Position numbers and translations under genes: made by a program
Shown: positions 22,528-32,561 of the stretch, piece by piece
Numbering within the stretch: the stretch's first letter is position 1
Layout of the letters: each line of letters begins with the position of its first letter
The notes under the pieces: model-generated
What the model was told of the DNA's origin: nothing
Database searches by the model: none
What the model saw: the letters and a program-made list of their open reading frames with translations, nothing else
Origin: Eutreptiella sp. 'Long Island Sound 2002'
Lineage: Eukaryota > Euglenozoa > Euglenophyceae > Eutreptiales > Eutreptiaceae
Assembly: GCA_964036045.1 (NCBI GenBank)
Contig: OZ038382.1
Span: 3,821,789 to 3,885,788, forward strand
Length of the DNA: 64,000 bases
Direction of reading: 5' to 3'

Positions 22528-23596
22528 CTGAGATGTGCAGAAAACCCCAGAGTCGTCAGCCCTGCACATCCGGTGCGAGCACTTGCGCCAGCGACCAGGG
22601 GCCGGCCAGCGAGCGACAAGGGCTGGGGATGGGGCATGGGCAGGAGTTGGGGACGGGATAGGGGCAGTGGCATGGGCAGTGGCAGGGGTAGTGGCAGGAG
22701 AGGACTGTGCTTGAATGGGGGCAGGGGGAGGATTTGGAGCTTGAGTATTGGGTTGGGTGGCCGATGTTAAGGCTGATGGCGTGGCCAGCCATGCATGTGG
22801 ATGCATGGCCAGCCTCGGGAGTGCAACCCCCCCCCACCCCATGCCCTCGATGCCCCCACACGCCCCCCATGGGCTGCTGCGTGGCAGGCTCGAAGGGTGC
22901 GGCCCTTCACTCTTGGCATGGGTTGGTGGGGCGCAGGTATCACCCGGTCTACGGCCGGAACAGGCCTTGCCCGAACACCCCTCGGGGGTCGCCGTTCCCC
23001 TCTGAGGCTCACTGCTTGGTCTGTTTGGCGTGCCCGTGCCACAGCGCTGGCCAAAAACGTTCTCTGAACTTCCCCTAAAACTGATACACTGCGCCAGCCA
23101 CTGTCCGCACCATGAGGCCTCCCGCCCTATCCGCCCGTCCTTCAATGCCCACGGGATGTGGGGTTCACGACCTGAAACCCAACGGCACAACACTACATGG
23201 CGCCAGACCCAGCCATGACCCAGGGGACAAGAAAGCCATGGCACACCAGCGCCTAACTGATGATGGTGCCACCAATAACCTTTAGGCTGTCCCAGATTTT
23301 CAGTGAGTGTTTATCACAGTACCCAAAGATAAGTGTAGCAGAGCACATGACGTTTGCACAAAGCCATTCATACCACAAATTGAAACCCTGAGACACACCG
23401 ATTGGTCGGGTGTGATGTAGGCACAGTGAACTGTGGGTGCATGGTTTCAAGTCCACCTCACCTCCAGCTATCGTGTGGCCATGGCTGAGTGAATTGCCCT
23501 CCCAGCGCTCAAGGGGACCACTGCTAGCCCACTAGCTTGGCTCGCCTGATGGAGGACATTGCCACCTTGTTTCAGGACTCCATGGGACACGTCGCA

Positions 23597-23785
23597 GTCT
23601 CAGTGGCGGGAAAGAGGCCGGAGCTAATTGGATAGGTGCTCCCGTGCGCAATGCTGAGCCCCACGAGCGGAGGTCGACACCAAGGATTGTCCTGCAAGTT
23701 GGGCTCCACCCTTCACTTCATAGCCAAGTTCCGGAATTTGTCGTGGGGCTGGGCATCACTGACCGCTCCTTGTTCCCCGGCCGTC
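23597..23785 (+). repeat. Dispersed repeat; empty-site paralogue of 28870-29360
   Basis: Aligns with the reverse complement of 29,360-28,870 at roughly 85% identity, but lacks the 310-bp element present there: 'ccacccttcacttcatagcc' is continuous here at about 23,708. Confidence 0.7.
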
Positions 23786-24072
23786 CCCTCCAGCCCATGC
23801 GAAATGGGCCTCCACTGGTATACCCTGAGGGTCTTGCGCCAGATGGGTTGCTGGGTGCGTTGGAGGCCTTCTTACCAGCAAACCTGCTTGGGTATAGCGA
23901 CCCTCCTAACCCAGAAGAGGACAGGTTCCGCGATGTGGCCATGGTGCTGGCCAAGAGGAGGACAATTACCTTGGGCTGGCCCTACACTACTCTGCTTTTC
24001 CCTTGCTATGGCAGACACCATACTCGCCAGCTTCACCTGCTGTCAGTCCCTGTTTGGCTCAGCGCCGTCTGA
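23644..24072 (+). pseudogene. Transposon-like open frame, 142 codons
   Basis: The frame begins inside the dispersed repeat and continues into unique sequence with believable protein composition (LGALEAFLPANLLGYSDPP; RFRDVAMVLAKRRTITLGWP). In the paralogue the stretch VPE-x-VVGLG-x-TDRSLFPG is kept with mostly third-position changes, suggesting past coding function. The family is not recognised. Upstream frames carry stops, so I treat it as a relic. Confidence 0.35.
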
Positions 24073-24284
24073 TACCAAGAGTTCCTCCGCTCCTGCATGC
24101 GACTGGTGAACCGGCTCCTCTCTTGCAAGCAGCACAGTTGTGGCAAATAGCACCAAGACCTCCATCTTGGTACCTCGACAAGGAGGCTGCACAAGGTTCA
24201 GTGGGCACTACCCTACATGTCATAATGCCTAGGGCACATAAGTCATGACGCTACGCACAACAAACGTAGCGGTATAACGTATAC

Positions 24285-24365
24285 GGTGATACACGAGACA
24301 TTCAGACAGGGACATTCCGGGCGCCCTGCGGCTGCTGCAAAATGAAAGCAATGCAACGGTCTCTC
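24285..24365 (-). CDS. Exon, 81 nt, phase 1-1, short repeat
   Basis: Acceptor 'cccgtaatccag', donor 'cacc|gtatac'. Encodes VALLSFCSSRRAPGMSLSEC, a shortened version of the helix-loop-helix pattern. Confidence 0.55.
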
Positions 24366-24399
24366 CTGGATTACGGGGGCTCGTGTACCCCACCTGTTC

Positions 24400-24600
24400 C
24401 GCCGCATGCGTGTGCAGCCAACACGGGGCTTCCTTCAAGCCACGGAGGATCGAGAGGACAGGCAGAATGAGTCGAAATGTGTGATACGGTGCAACTTGCT
24501 GCAGTGATCCGGGGTCTTCCGTGCACATCCTTGGCCTCCTAAGGCCAACCACCTGCTCCACATTCCGTAACGTGAGGACGAGACCGCTAGAGGGCCCCAA
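24400..24600 (-). CDS. Open coding-like segment, exon limits unresolved
   Basis: The frame contains DPGSLQQV then FRLILPVLSILRGLKEAPCW, which fits the repeat pattern (acidic residue, L, hydrophobic helix). The available splice sites give a phase-0 exon, at odds with its neighbours, so I do not fix the ends. Confidence 0.3.
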
Positions 24601-24947
24601 CAATGCCCAGCCTCGTCGGCTGGCGGGCCAATGGATTGCTATGCTCAAGATGTTGGGTGTTTGGGACAAAGGTGTGACGGTTGAGGTCGCCAACTGCTGG
24701 GCTAAGAGGACCTGCATGCCACATTCCTGTATCACCCATAGAAAAATGACACATTGTGCCATCTGCCACTTACCTTGGTCATAGAGGGTGCTGTCACTGT
24801 ACTGTCACCGATCTTGAGATCGTGCGTTGGGGGGGGGGCGGACACCAATCAACCAACACTTTGTGCCATGCACCTTGGCAGCACAAAGCATGAAGGGGTA
24901 GTGAGAGCGCACGCTGCCCCTACTGCTACTGCAGCAGGAGCTCCTTC

Positions 24948-25410
24948 CAGGGCTGGGAAGTACCCGGCAAAAATCCTCGTGGTGCACCCGGTGCTACACC
25001 CGGCCCTACCCGGGGAAAAATGGGTGTAGGAAAAACGGGAAAAACGGGAAAATCAGCGTAGGAAAAACGGGAAAATGGGGGATGTCCCACCTTACCCCTC
25101 CACCTATTGGCATTATTTATTGCCGTTGGCACGACAGTGAGACACCCTTACTGTCTCGTGCCACACACCCACTATGTCGTACATCAACTAAATGGAGCCA
25201 AATACCATTGGACGTTCCATTCCCCGTTTTCCCCCCGTTTTTCCCCGTTTTTCCTCCCGTTTTTCCCGTTTTCCCTCCCGTTTTTCCCGTTTTTCCTCCC
25301 GTTTTTCCCGTTTTCCCTCCCGTTTTTCCCGTTTTTCCCCGTTTTTCCCGTTTTTCTGGGGCCTATGATGTACCGGATGCTACACCGGAATCGGGTACTT
25401 CCCAGCCCTG
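24948..25410. mobile_element. MITE-like element, 463 bp, 19-bp TIRs, 6-bp TSD
   Basis: CAGGGCTGGGAAGTACCCG at the left end is perfectly repeated in inverse orientation at 25392-25410. The flanks are TCCTTC at 24942-24947 and TCCTTC at 25411-25416. The interior has no ORF and is largely a CCCGTTTTTCC-type minisatellite. The CAGGG terminus recalls hAT elements, but their target duplication is usually 8 bp, so the superfamily is open. It lies in an intron of the split gene. Confidence 0.8.
25215..25357. repeat. Minisatellite 'cccgtttttcccgttttccct', ~21-bp period
   Basis: Five to seven imperfect units inside the MITE-like element. The mirrored motif 'gggaaaaacggg' appears on its left side (25,020-25,075). 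Confidence 0.85.
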
Positions 25411-25634
25411 TCCTTCTGATGCTGCTGCTGCTCCTGTTGCTACAGCTACTGCCAACGCCGCTGCTGCGGCTGCTGCTGATCCTGCTGCTGCTGCATGTTG
25501 CTTCTGCTACCGTGCCTGCTACTCCTGTCCTTGCCACTGCTGCCGCATACGCCTGCCTGACTGCAGACTGTCTTGCTCCTTTCAGAGAGGATGGGAGACA
25601 GGCACGGAGACGCACAGCCGCACAAGACCGGCAC

Positions 25635-25772
25635 CTGCAGATGGAGGCAAAGGCGCGCCGCTGCTGGTCATGAACACTTTGTGTAGTTCAGGGAAACTAT
25701 TTCGGCTGAAAGTGTTCGGTGACGTGGCCTGTGGGGTCAGTGGGTACGTCGCGGCGGCCAGCATATCCAAAC
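25635..25772 (-). CDS. Exon, 138 nt, phase 1-1
   Basis: Acceptor 'cgcacgtttccag', donor 'tctgcag|gtgccg'. Begins (G)LDMLAAATYPLTPQ, parallel to the (G)LDVLKAFFASASG start of the 27200-27955 exon, then runs through a Ser/Asn-rich part. Confidence 0.6.
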
Positions 25773-26879
25773 CTGGAAACGTGCGCGGGACGACAAAAGG
25801 ACGCGCCTCGGCATGGGCAATTGTTGGGCACAGGCCTCCGACGGGGGGCAGGGGAGGAGGGTCCGGGAGGCCCGAATCTCTGGGCTCATAATGATACGTG
25901 CATCGCGACTCGCAATTTATTGCCATTCCGGGCCGTTTTGGGCCCGAGAATGTTTCTAAGTGCCCAGGCCTATACCCCCAGTCCAGCAATGGGCGCACAT
26001 TTGAACGCGTAGCGGCATGTGCATTCCCCGGGGGCACGCCTGAGTCCATGCCGTGGCCCACGTTCACGACCGTTTCTCAGCCCAGGACCTATTGTCGCCC
26101 ATGCCCATATGCCCACGCCTACTGCCCACTGCCCATGCCGCCGCCCATGCGAAGAGGTGGCGTCGCTGAGCTGTCATGCACCCAACACCCAAACCAGAGG
26201 TGCCCGTTTCGAACCCAGGGGGGCCTGGGGTATGAACACTGGTATGGGTCTGGCTGGGCAGGCGTGCAGCTGGACATCCACAGTTCAAATCCCACAGTTC
26301 CCAGAAAAATACAAATGGTTCGCTGGACCTGGAGCACACCCAAGACCTCACCGCACCGCACCGCACCGCACCTCATCAAGTCGGATGGGCCGGAGCGGGC
26401 CCCCACCACCGGCGCCAGCCAATACGGCGTTCCTCCCGGGGACGGTGCTATCCGGATGAGGCAGAGGTACCACTGCCATACCAAAGTTCCCCGGCTCAAG
26501 CCCCGTCTGGGTCAGGTAGCTTCTCTATCGGCTGGTGCCCTCTCTGGGCCTCTGGGTGTGTTTCGGCCAGACGTCCTGCCGTCGGACGCTTGATAGCGGG
26601 CTGACAGACGGTGGTAGCTGGCAATACCTGACCTGACCTGCACCGCACCTCACCACCCGGCACCTCCGCTGTGGTAGCACCACACTGAATACCCAGGCAT
26701 ATGCCACATGGAATAACGAGGGAGGTGGGGCGTGCCCACGAAGGATGAAACCGTGGGCACAACGGATGGCTTGGAACTGCACAGAACTATTCCCGTGTGC
26801 ATTGTTACCTCTCCCCTGTCTTCTGGCCGGATCCCTTTCCTCCTTCCCTATCCCCAACCAGAACCTCCGGGAGGCACAC

Positions 26880-27107
26880 CAGCGTCTGTGGCAGCAGGAG
26901 TAAGCTCTTCCGACTCATTGCGACGCGGCAGGGCAACATCATCTCTGCTTTCCCTCAGCATTTGCAGACCAGGATAGGCCCAAATGCCTGAGGCGGTGGA
27001 GTTATCGGCCACGCTGTCGAGAGCCCGCAGATTGTAGCACGCTGGGAGTGGGTCCTGGCTGCCTTCGATGCCAGGGCACGGTCTGAGCGTGGCACTGGCG
27101 CCAAATA
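26880..27107 (-). CDS. Exon, 228 nt, phase 1-1, linker
   Basis: Acceptor 'ccatcatttctgcag', donor 'gacgctg|gtgtgc'. 76 codons with GIWAYPGLQMLRESRDDVAL and an acidic end NESEELTPAATDA. It is separated from the exon at 27200-27955 by a 92-nt intron, the shortest seen here. Confidence 0.65.
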
Positions 27108-27199
27108 CTGCAGAAATGATGGTATCGGTGTGTTGTGGGCTGGGGGTGAATGCGGTGTGTGCCAGCGGTGCAGAAGTGGGTGGGCCTTGTGGTGAACAC

Positions 27200-27955
27200 C
27201 GGCGTCAGGCGAGTACATGGGGATGCACATCGACACAGTACCTGGGCTGCCCTCTGGAGTCTCCCACGCCACCGCCTCCTCCGCACCGCTGCTGGCGTCA
27301 TCATCTCCGCCGTCTCCACTGCCGCTGCCACCGCCGCTCCACGGCGGAGGACTGCCCCAGCCCCCAGACAGCGCCCTCACGCCCTTCAGGAGGGCCAAGC
27401 CTTCCGACAGGGGCCCTCCGGTGTTGTCCAGAGCCGCGCGCGCCCGCTCCACCCGCGCCCCGGTGCTGCACAGCTGCAGCAGCGCGGGCAGTGCACCTCC
27501 TTCGCGTTGCGTGGCCACTCCCTCCGCCAACTGCAGCCCAGCCAGCGCGCCGAGACCGGCGGGCGATGGTCGTTGCGGCGCGGCAGCGGCTGCTGGCGGT
27601 TCCGGTGGCTGTCGCCGCAATACAGACTTTACGGGCTGTTGCGGTGTGGGTCGCTTGGTCGTGGGCGGGGGCTGGTACAAGGGCTGCAGCAGCTGCAGGC
27701 CCGGCAGTTGGCAGGTGGTGCTGACGGTCACGGAGTCGTGGCGCAGGGCGGTGACGGCGCTCAGGAGGGGGTACAGCCCGGTGACGTGGGCCGCGCAGAA
27801 CGCGGCGTGCAGATGCGGCAGGACGGGCACCGGCTCGACGGACGGCGCGGGGGCCGGGGCCCCGGTAAGCGCACTCCGCAGCACCCCAATGCCCTCGTAG
27901 TCGGAGTGCGGTACGCCGGACGCAGAGGCGAAGAAGGCCTTCAAGACGTCAAGGC
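27200..27955 (-). CDS. Longest exon, 756 nt, phase 1-1
   Basis: Acceptor 'ttgcgctgttcctcag', donor 'gacgccg|gtgttc'; 252 open codons. In order: a repeat-like start (LDVLKAFFASASGVPHSD, then GIGVL), a second helical segment (LYPLLSAVTALRHDSV, LPGLQLLQPLY), a Pro/Gln/Ala-rich linker, a third helical segment (LPALLQLCSTGARVERAR, LSEGLALLKGV) and a Gly/Ser/Asp-rich acidic tail (GSGDGGDDDASSGAEE). The fusion of several repeats in one exon fits loss of introns. The frame stays open upstream through the minisatellite at 28,075, but the acceptor marks the likelier start. Confidence 0.65.
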
Positions 27956-28074
27956 CTGAGGAACAGCGCAACACCTCCGTGATCACGCACACCCCCAATC
28001 TGCCACGCGGTCGCTGCTGCCCACATTCAGAGGGCACTTTCACTGCCGTGTGTACCGGGAAACCTTTGCAAGAG

Positions 28075-28603
28075 GAAGGGGGAGGGTCTTTTGGGTAAGG
28101 GGGAGGGTCTTTTGGGTGAGGGGGAGGGTCTTTTGGGTAAGGGGGAGGGTCTTTTGGGTAAGGGGGAGGGTCTTTTGGGTAAGGGGGGGGGTCTTTTGGG
28201 TAAGGGGGAGGGTCTTTTGGGTAAGGGGGAGGGTCTTTTGGGTGAGGGGGAGGGTCTTTTGGGTAAGGGGGAGGGTCTTTTGGGTAAGGGGGAGGGTCTT
28301 TTGGGTAAGGGGGAGGGTCTTTTGGGTAAGGGGGAGTGTCTTTTGGGTAAGGGGGAGGGTCTTTTGGGTAAGGGGGAGGGTCTTTTGGGTGAGGGGGAGG
28401 GTCTTTTGGGTAAGGGGGAGGGTCTTTTGGGTAAGGGGGAGGGTCTTTTGGGTAAGGGGGAGGGTCTTTTGGGTGAGGGGGAGGGTCTTTTGGGTAAGGG
28501 GGAGGGTCTTTTGGGTAAGGGGGAGGGTCTTTTGGGTAAGGGGGAGGGTCTTTTGGGTAAGGGGGAGTGTCTTTTGGGTAAGGGGGAGGGTCTTTTGGGT
28601 AAG
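28075..28603. repeat. 21-bp minisatellite, about 25 copies
   Basis: Unit 'gggtaagggggagggtctttt', nearly uniform, with a few units carrying 'ggtgag' or 'gagtgtc'. All six frames are open; the minus strand would read a 7-residue YPKDPPP repeat. It is probably intronic because a good acceptor follows at 27,956. Confidence 0.95.
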
Positions 28604-28940
28604 ACCCGCCCACCCCAAAAACAATTCTTGACGCACTTTGTGGGCGTGGGGAAACCAAATTTCACTCGGCGGCCCCTCGCAGGACCCCCCCCCCCCCCGG
28701 TACTTCGTGTGAGCGATGCCTGACCTGTGCCTCATAGCCCCCGTGGAACTGCCGCACAGCGACTGGGACACTCGAGGGAGGGACGTCAGAGGGCGATGGG
28801 AGAGAAAAGGCCTCGTCAGTGGTCCATGTCCCATAGGCACACAGGACGTGGGTCTGCGCCTCAGGCGCGCCAGGGAACAAGGAACGGTCAGTCATGCCCA
28901 GCCCCACAACAACTTCCGGAACTTGGCCATCAAGTGGAGG

Positions 28941-29250
28941 CAGGGGTTGCCATAATAAAAAAAAAAAAACTCGGAGTGTCCAATACGCCCTATGATGGCG
29001 GCCGGTGGGTAACTGATGGCGGTTGGTGGGTAACCGATGGCGGTTGGTGGGTAACCGATGGCGGTTGGTGTGTAACCGATGGCGGTTGGTGTGTAACCGA
29101 TGGCGGTTGGTGTGTAACCGATGGCGGTTGGTGTGTAACCGATGGCGGTTGGTGGGTAACCGATGGCGGTTGGTGGGTAGCCACCAAACATCAGAGAGTG
29201 GCTGCCTTAGTTAAAAAAAAAAAGGCTGAGCGTCCTTATGGCAACCCCTG
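28941..29250. mobile_element. hAT-type MITE, 310 bp, 15-bp TIRs, 8-bp TSD
   Basis: CAGGGGTTGCCATAA at 28941-28955 is perfectly inverted at 29236-29250. AGTGGAGG flanks it directly on both sides (28933-28940 and 29251-29258). An 8-bp duplication with CAGGG termini is the hAT signature. The interior is A/T runs plus a 21-bp minisatellite with no ORF. The paralogue at 23,597 shows the empty site. Confidence 0.88.
28993..29180. repeat. 21-bp minisatellite inside the MITE, about 9 copies
   Basis: Unit 'gggtaaccgatggcggttggt' with 'gtgtaacc' variants. It fills most of the element's interior. Confidence 0.95.
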
Positions 29251-29968
29251 AGTGGAGGGTGGAGCCTGACCCGCAGGACAACCCTCCGCTTGTGGGCCTC
29301 ACCATTGCGCGCGGGAGCACCCGGCCAATGAGCTCGGGCCTCTGGCCCGCCACTGAGACTGCGCCCATGCGGCGTGACGGGCTCCTCCACCGTCCCCCAA
29401 CGGTCGACGATCGTTCTCGTCTGAAGCGGTGGGCCCTACACCTGCAGTGGAGGAGCTCTGCGCTGTGGGACACGGCACATGCACTGCTTCTGCCACCCCC
29501 CCCTCCCCCCGCCCCTGCCCCCGCTGCTTCACCTGCGGTGCACATTTGCACGTGTGCAGCGGCAGGGGCCGGCGCAGATGTGCACAGTCCCCCGCTGCGG
29601 CACACGTGGGCGGCTCTCTGCCCGGTGCCCCCATCGCTGGGGCCCTATGTCACTCCTTTTCGGGCAATCGTCCCCCGGTCTGTCACGTCTGCCCCGACAC
29701 AGAGGGGATGGGGCGAGGCGGTTGGCAAGGGCTCGCCTCCGCGGCACAATGACATGAGCAGAGGCGGGGGGATCAACACCGCACGGGTCGGCACTGCCGG
29801 TGGGGCCGGTGGTTGACGAATAGTCGACCGGGCGCTGGAGCAACGGCAATCCGCCACCCCATCAGACCTCACTCCAGTGTCTACAACAAATCGCACAGGG
29901 GGGCCCAGGCACGCAAGGCACACCGTCAGGGTCCGCGGCGGCCGCAGGTGCACTAGCGCGGGATCCAC

Positions 29969-30139
29969 CGCCCCCACTCTCGCTCGGAGCATTGGGACTT
30001 GGGGCTACAGCGTGGCCCAGCACGCGGAGAATACACGGGTACTCATCCGCCGACGAGGCTGCGCACTGCAGGAGGCAACTGAGGTGGGGGAAACCCGCCG
30101 GCTCAGCAGTCTCAACGAGGTCTTGGGCGGAAGGAAAGC
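29969..30139 (-). CDS. Exon, 171 nt, phase 1-1
   Basis: Acceptor 'cacgtacgcag' (an in-frame alternative 18 nt further in), donor 'gggcg|gtggat'. Contains HLSCLLQCAASSADEYPC then ILRVLGHAV, a clear repeat unit with a Ser/Pro tail. Confidence 0.55.
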
Positions 30140-30379
30140 CTGCGTACGTGGGATCGTTCGGGGGCACGGGCGGGGGTAGAGCGCGCCGTTCACGGCTTTG
30201 TGGAGCACAGCACGAACCGCATCGTCGATCGCTGCGCCACATGCCACACAGCGACGGCTGGCACACCGGATTGGCATAGTGCCAATGCATCCTTTGAGCC
30301 CCCAGAACAGGGCCGTGGTGCACTGTGAGAGCAGCTGGTTTTCCTTGAAATGCCCCGGTGCACCTACGGCTGAATGCGC

Positions 30380-30670
30380 CCACGGCATCCTCCACAACCG
30401 TCACCAAATCCTTGCAGTTCTCCACAACCCCACGACCTTCCACCACCAATCTCCACAATCCTCCATGACGCTCTACAGCCTTCCACAATCCTCCGCAAAC
30501 CTCCACAACCCTATGGCCCTCGACCATCCCCCACAACCCTCCACCACCCTTCACAGCCCTCAAAACCCTTTACAACCCTCCGCAACCCCATGACCGTCCA
30601 CAACACTCCACAACCCAACACCTTCAGCAATCCCCCAGAACCATCCACAACCCCCAACATTCCTTAACAG
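30380..30670. repeat. Degenerate 'ctccacaaccc' minisatellite
   Basis: About 24 diverged copies of a 12-bp 'ccacaacc(c/t)tc' motif; open frames across it are artefacts. Confidence 0.75.
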
Positions 30671-31618
30671 ACCTAAACCACCCTGAAAAGCCCGCACTGA
30701 CCCGTGTCGTTGAGTGGTGTTGGGAGGGAGGAGGGGTGCGACCTTGAATGAACACCAGGAAACCACTGTAACTTTCACCAACCTACTCTAGATCCCGGAT
30801 TCAACCAATGAATCACCAACAACCTCCACAGCCCCAGCTTCTGCAGTCCCTGCAACCATCTTTATTGCGTGTTTACACCGAGCACTATCCTCACCATGCT
30901 CATCAACGATCATCAGGCACAGGGTTAGAGAGTGTTAGTGAGGATCCATGATGGTTGTTGAGGAGTTAGGCACAAGATCTGAGGCCCATGAATCGAACGG
31001 TTCAAGTAGGGGGCAAGGGGATTCTGGGCCGCAAACCCTGAATCCTCTGCCCCCCAGCTCGCAGGCTGTCCAAGCGGCGAGTACTTGCCGAGGACGTGTG
31101 GCGCTATTGCACCGATCCAACGATCCCAAGCACAACCTAGAGCCCAAGCTGGAGGTTGTGTTTTTCGTTGCCCCCCCCCCCCCCCTGTGTGACATTCCGT
31201 CTGGTTGTTGCCACACAGCCGGCGAATACCACACACCCCTCCTCATCCCGGCAAGCCCGTGCGTCAGAATGGCGCGTGCGTCAGCTGTCATCACACATGA
31301 CCCCAGATCACGACACCACTGTTTTGAGCCGCAGACGGCCCGCCGAGCAACAGCACCAAGCGGTCCTGGCACTAGGAAGCCCTCAATGGCACCACAATTC
31401 GGAAAGACAGCAACCCAAACCGCCACGAAACACCGGATACTCCAGAGGACAGCGCAGGCCCTTGGCAGAGCCCAGGCTACGCAACGGGGGTGCGTCGGCA
31501 AGACCCCCCGATACCCCGCACACGAACGTAGTGCGCAGTGTATCACTGCCCCCGAGCGAAGGCGGGGGCCAGGGGTTTGGGGGCAGGGCCAGCGCATGGG
31601 AGGCGAAGGGGGACAGAC

Positions 31619-31738
31619 CTGGTGACGCCTCGGGACTTGGAGGCCCCATTCCAAGCAGCCGGGCCAGGCTGAACCGCTCAGAGCCATCATCGCAGGCAAT
31701 GCGGTGCACCAGCGCGACACCGATCGGGCTGTCGTCGT
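31619..31738 (-). CDS. Exon, 120 nt, phase 1-1
   Basis: Acceptor 'acctgcggtcctcag', donor 'caccag|gtctgt'. Begins (D)DDSPIGVALVHRIACDDG then SLARLLG, closely parallel to the LRVVHRVAHDNG exons at 56-61 kb. Confidence 0.65.
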
Positions 31739-32459
31739 CTGAGGACCGCAGGTTGAGAGTCAGGGCGGTAGAGTGGTAGAGTGGCCAGGGGGGGGGGGGG
31801 GGCACATAGGCAGCAGACCACAGGCAGCACCACGTACTCAGTTTCAGGGACAGAGTCGGACGTCCCAAAAGCGGTGCAGTGCGGGCGCTTCGGGGTGACC
31901 GACGGGGCCAGTGGGTGACGCTGGGTCCCGTGCTGCCGCCACTACGTTTGCTTTGGGGCCTGCTTTCCCTCACTGTCCGACACTGTGCCTTACCTTCCCT
32001 CCTACCCTCCCCCTCCCTGGCCCTTTCCTCCTCCCGCTGTGGGATGCAGGAGTTGAATGCTTACCTTTACCCTGAAACGCACCGGCTGCAAATTCAGAAC
32101 AAAAAGCTCTTCAGTGACATTACCATAGGCGCCTTTCGTGGAAAAAAATAGACACGCAGAAACCAAGCCCCGCCCCACTCCCTGTCCAAGCAAAAGTAAA
32201 TGGCCGGAAATCAACGGAACCAATCCCCAGTGTTGCTTGAGCAAGGGCCCTGCTCGGACGCGGGGGGGGGGGGGTACTGCACCTGCCTTCCTACTCCCTT
32301 TCCCCTCTGCTTTCCATATTGTGCCCTTTTTTTCTGGCAGGTTCGTCCCCCTTTGCTGCAACACTACACACCACACACCACACGAACGCGGGCAGTCCCA
32401 ATGGAAGTCCCGCTGTCCCGGCCACACAGTTAAGGTCGCCTCACGAAGCCCGTGCACAC

Positions 32460-32561
32460 CTCTACGGGACACGTTGGCAAGCAGCACAAGCCCTGGGAGT
32501 CCTGCACAGTTTGCCGCCATGGCAGCACCTTGCAACACCTCCAAGCCCTCATCGTCCCAAC
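32460..32561 (-). CDS. Exon, 102 nt, phase 1-1, canonical repeat
   Basis: Acceptor 'tgtccctttccag', donor 'gtagag|gtgtgc'. Encodes GLEVLQGAAMAANC then GLPGLVLLANV, one of the clearest examples of the repeat. Confidence 0.7.

Larger units (their letters stand above)
28870..29360 (-). repeat. Dispersed repeat interrupted by a MITE
   Basis: The reverse complement matches 23,597-23,785. The match is split by the element at 28941-29250 and resumes on the other side. Confidence 0.7.

Noticed and set aside
28040-28840. Long overlapping ORFs on both strands (up to 266 codons)
   Set aside because: Produced by the 21-bp minisatellite; all frames open, no independent coding signal.
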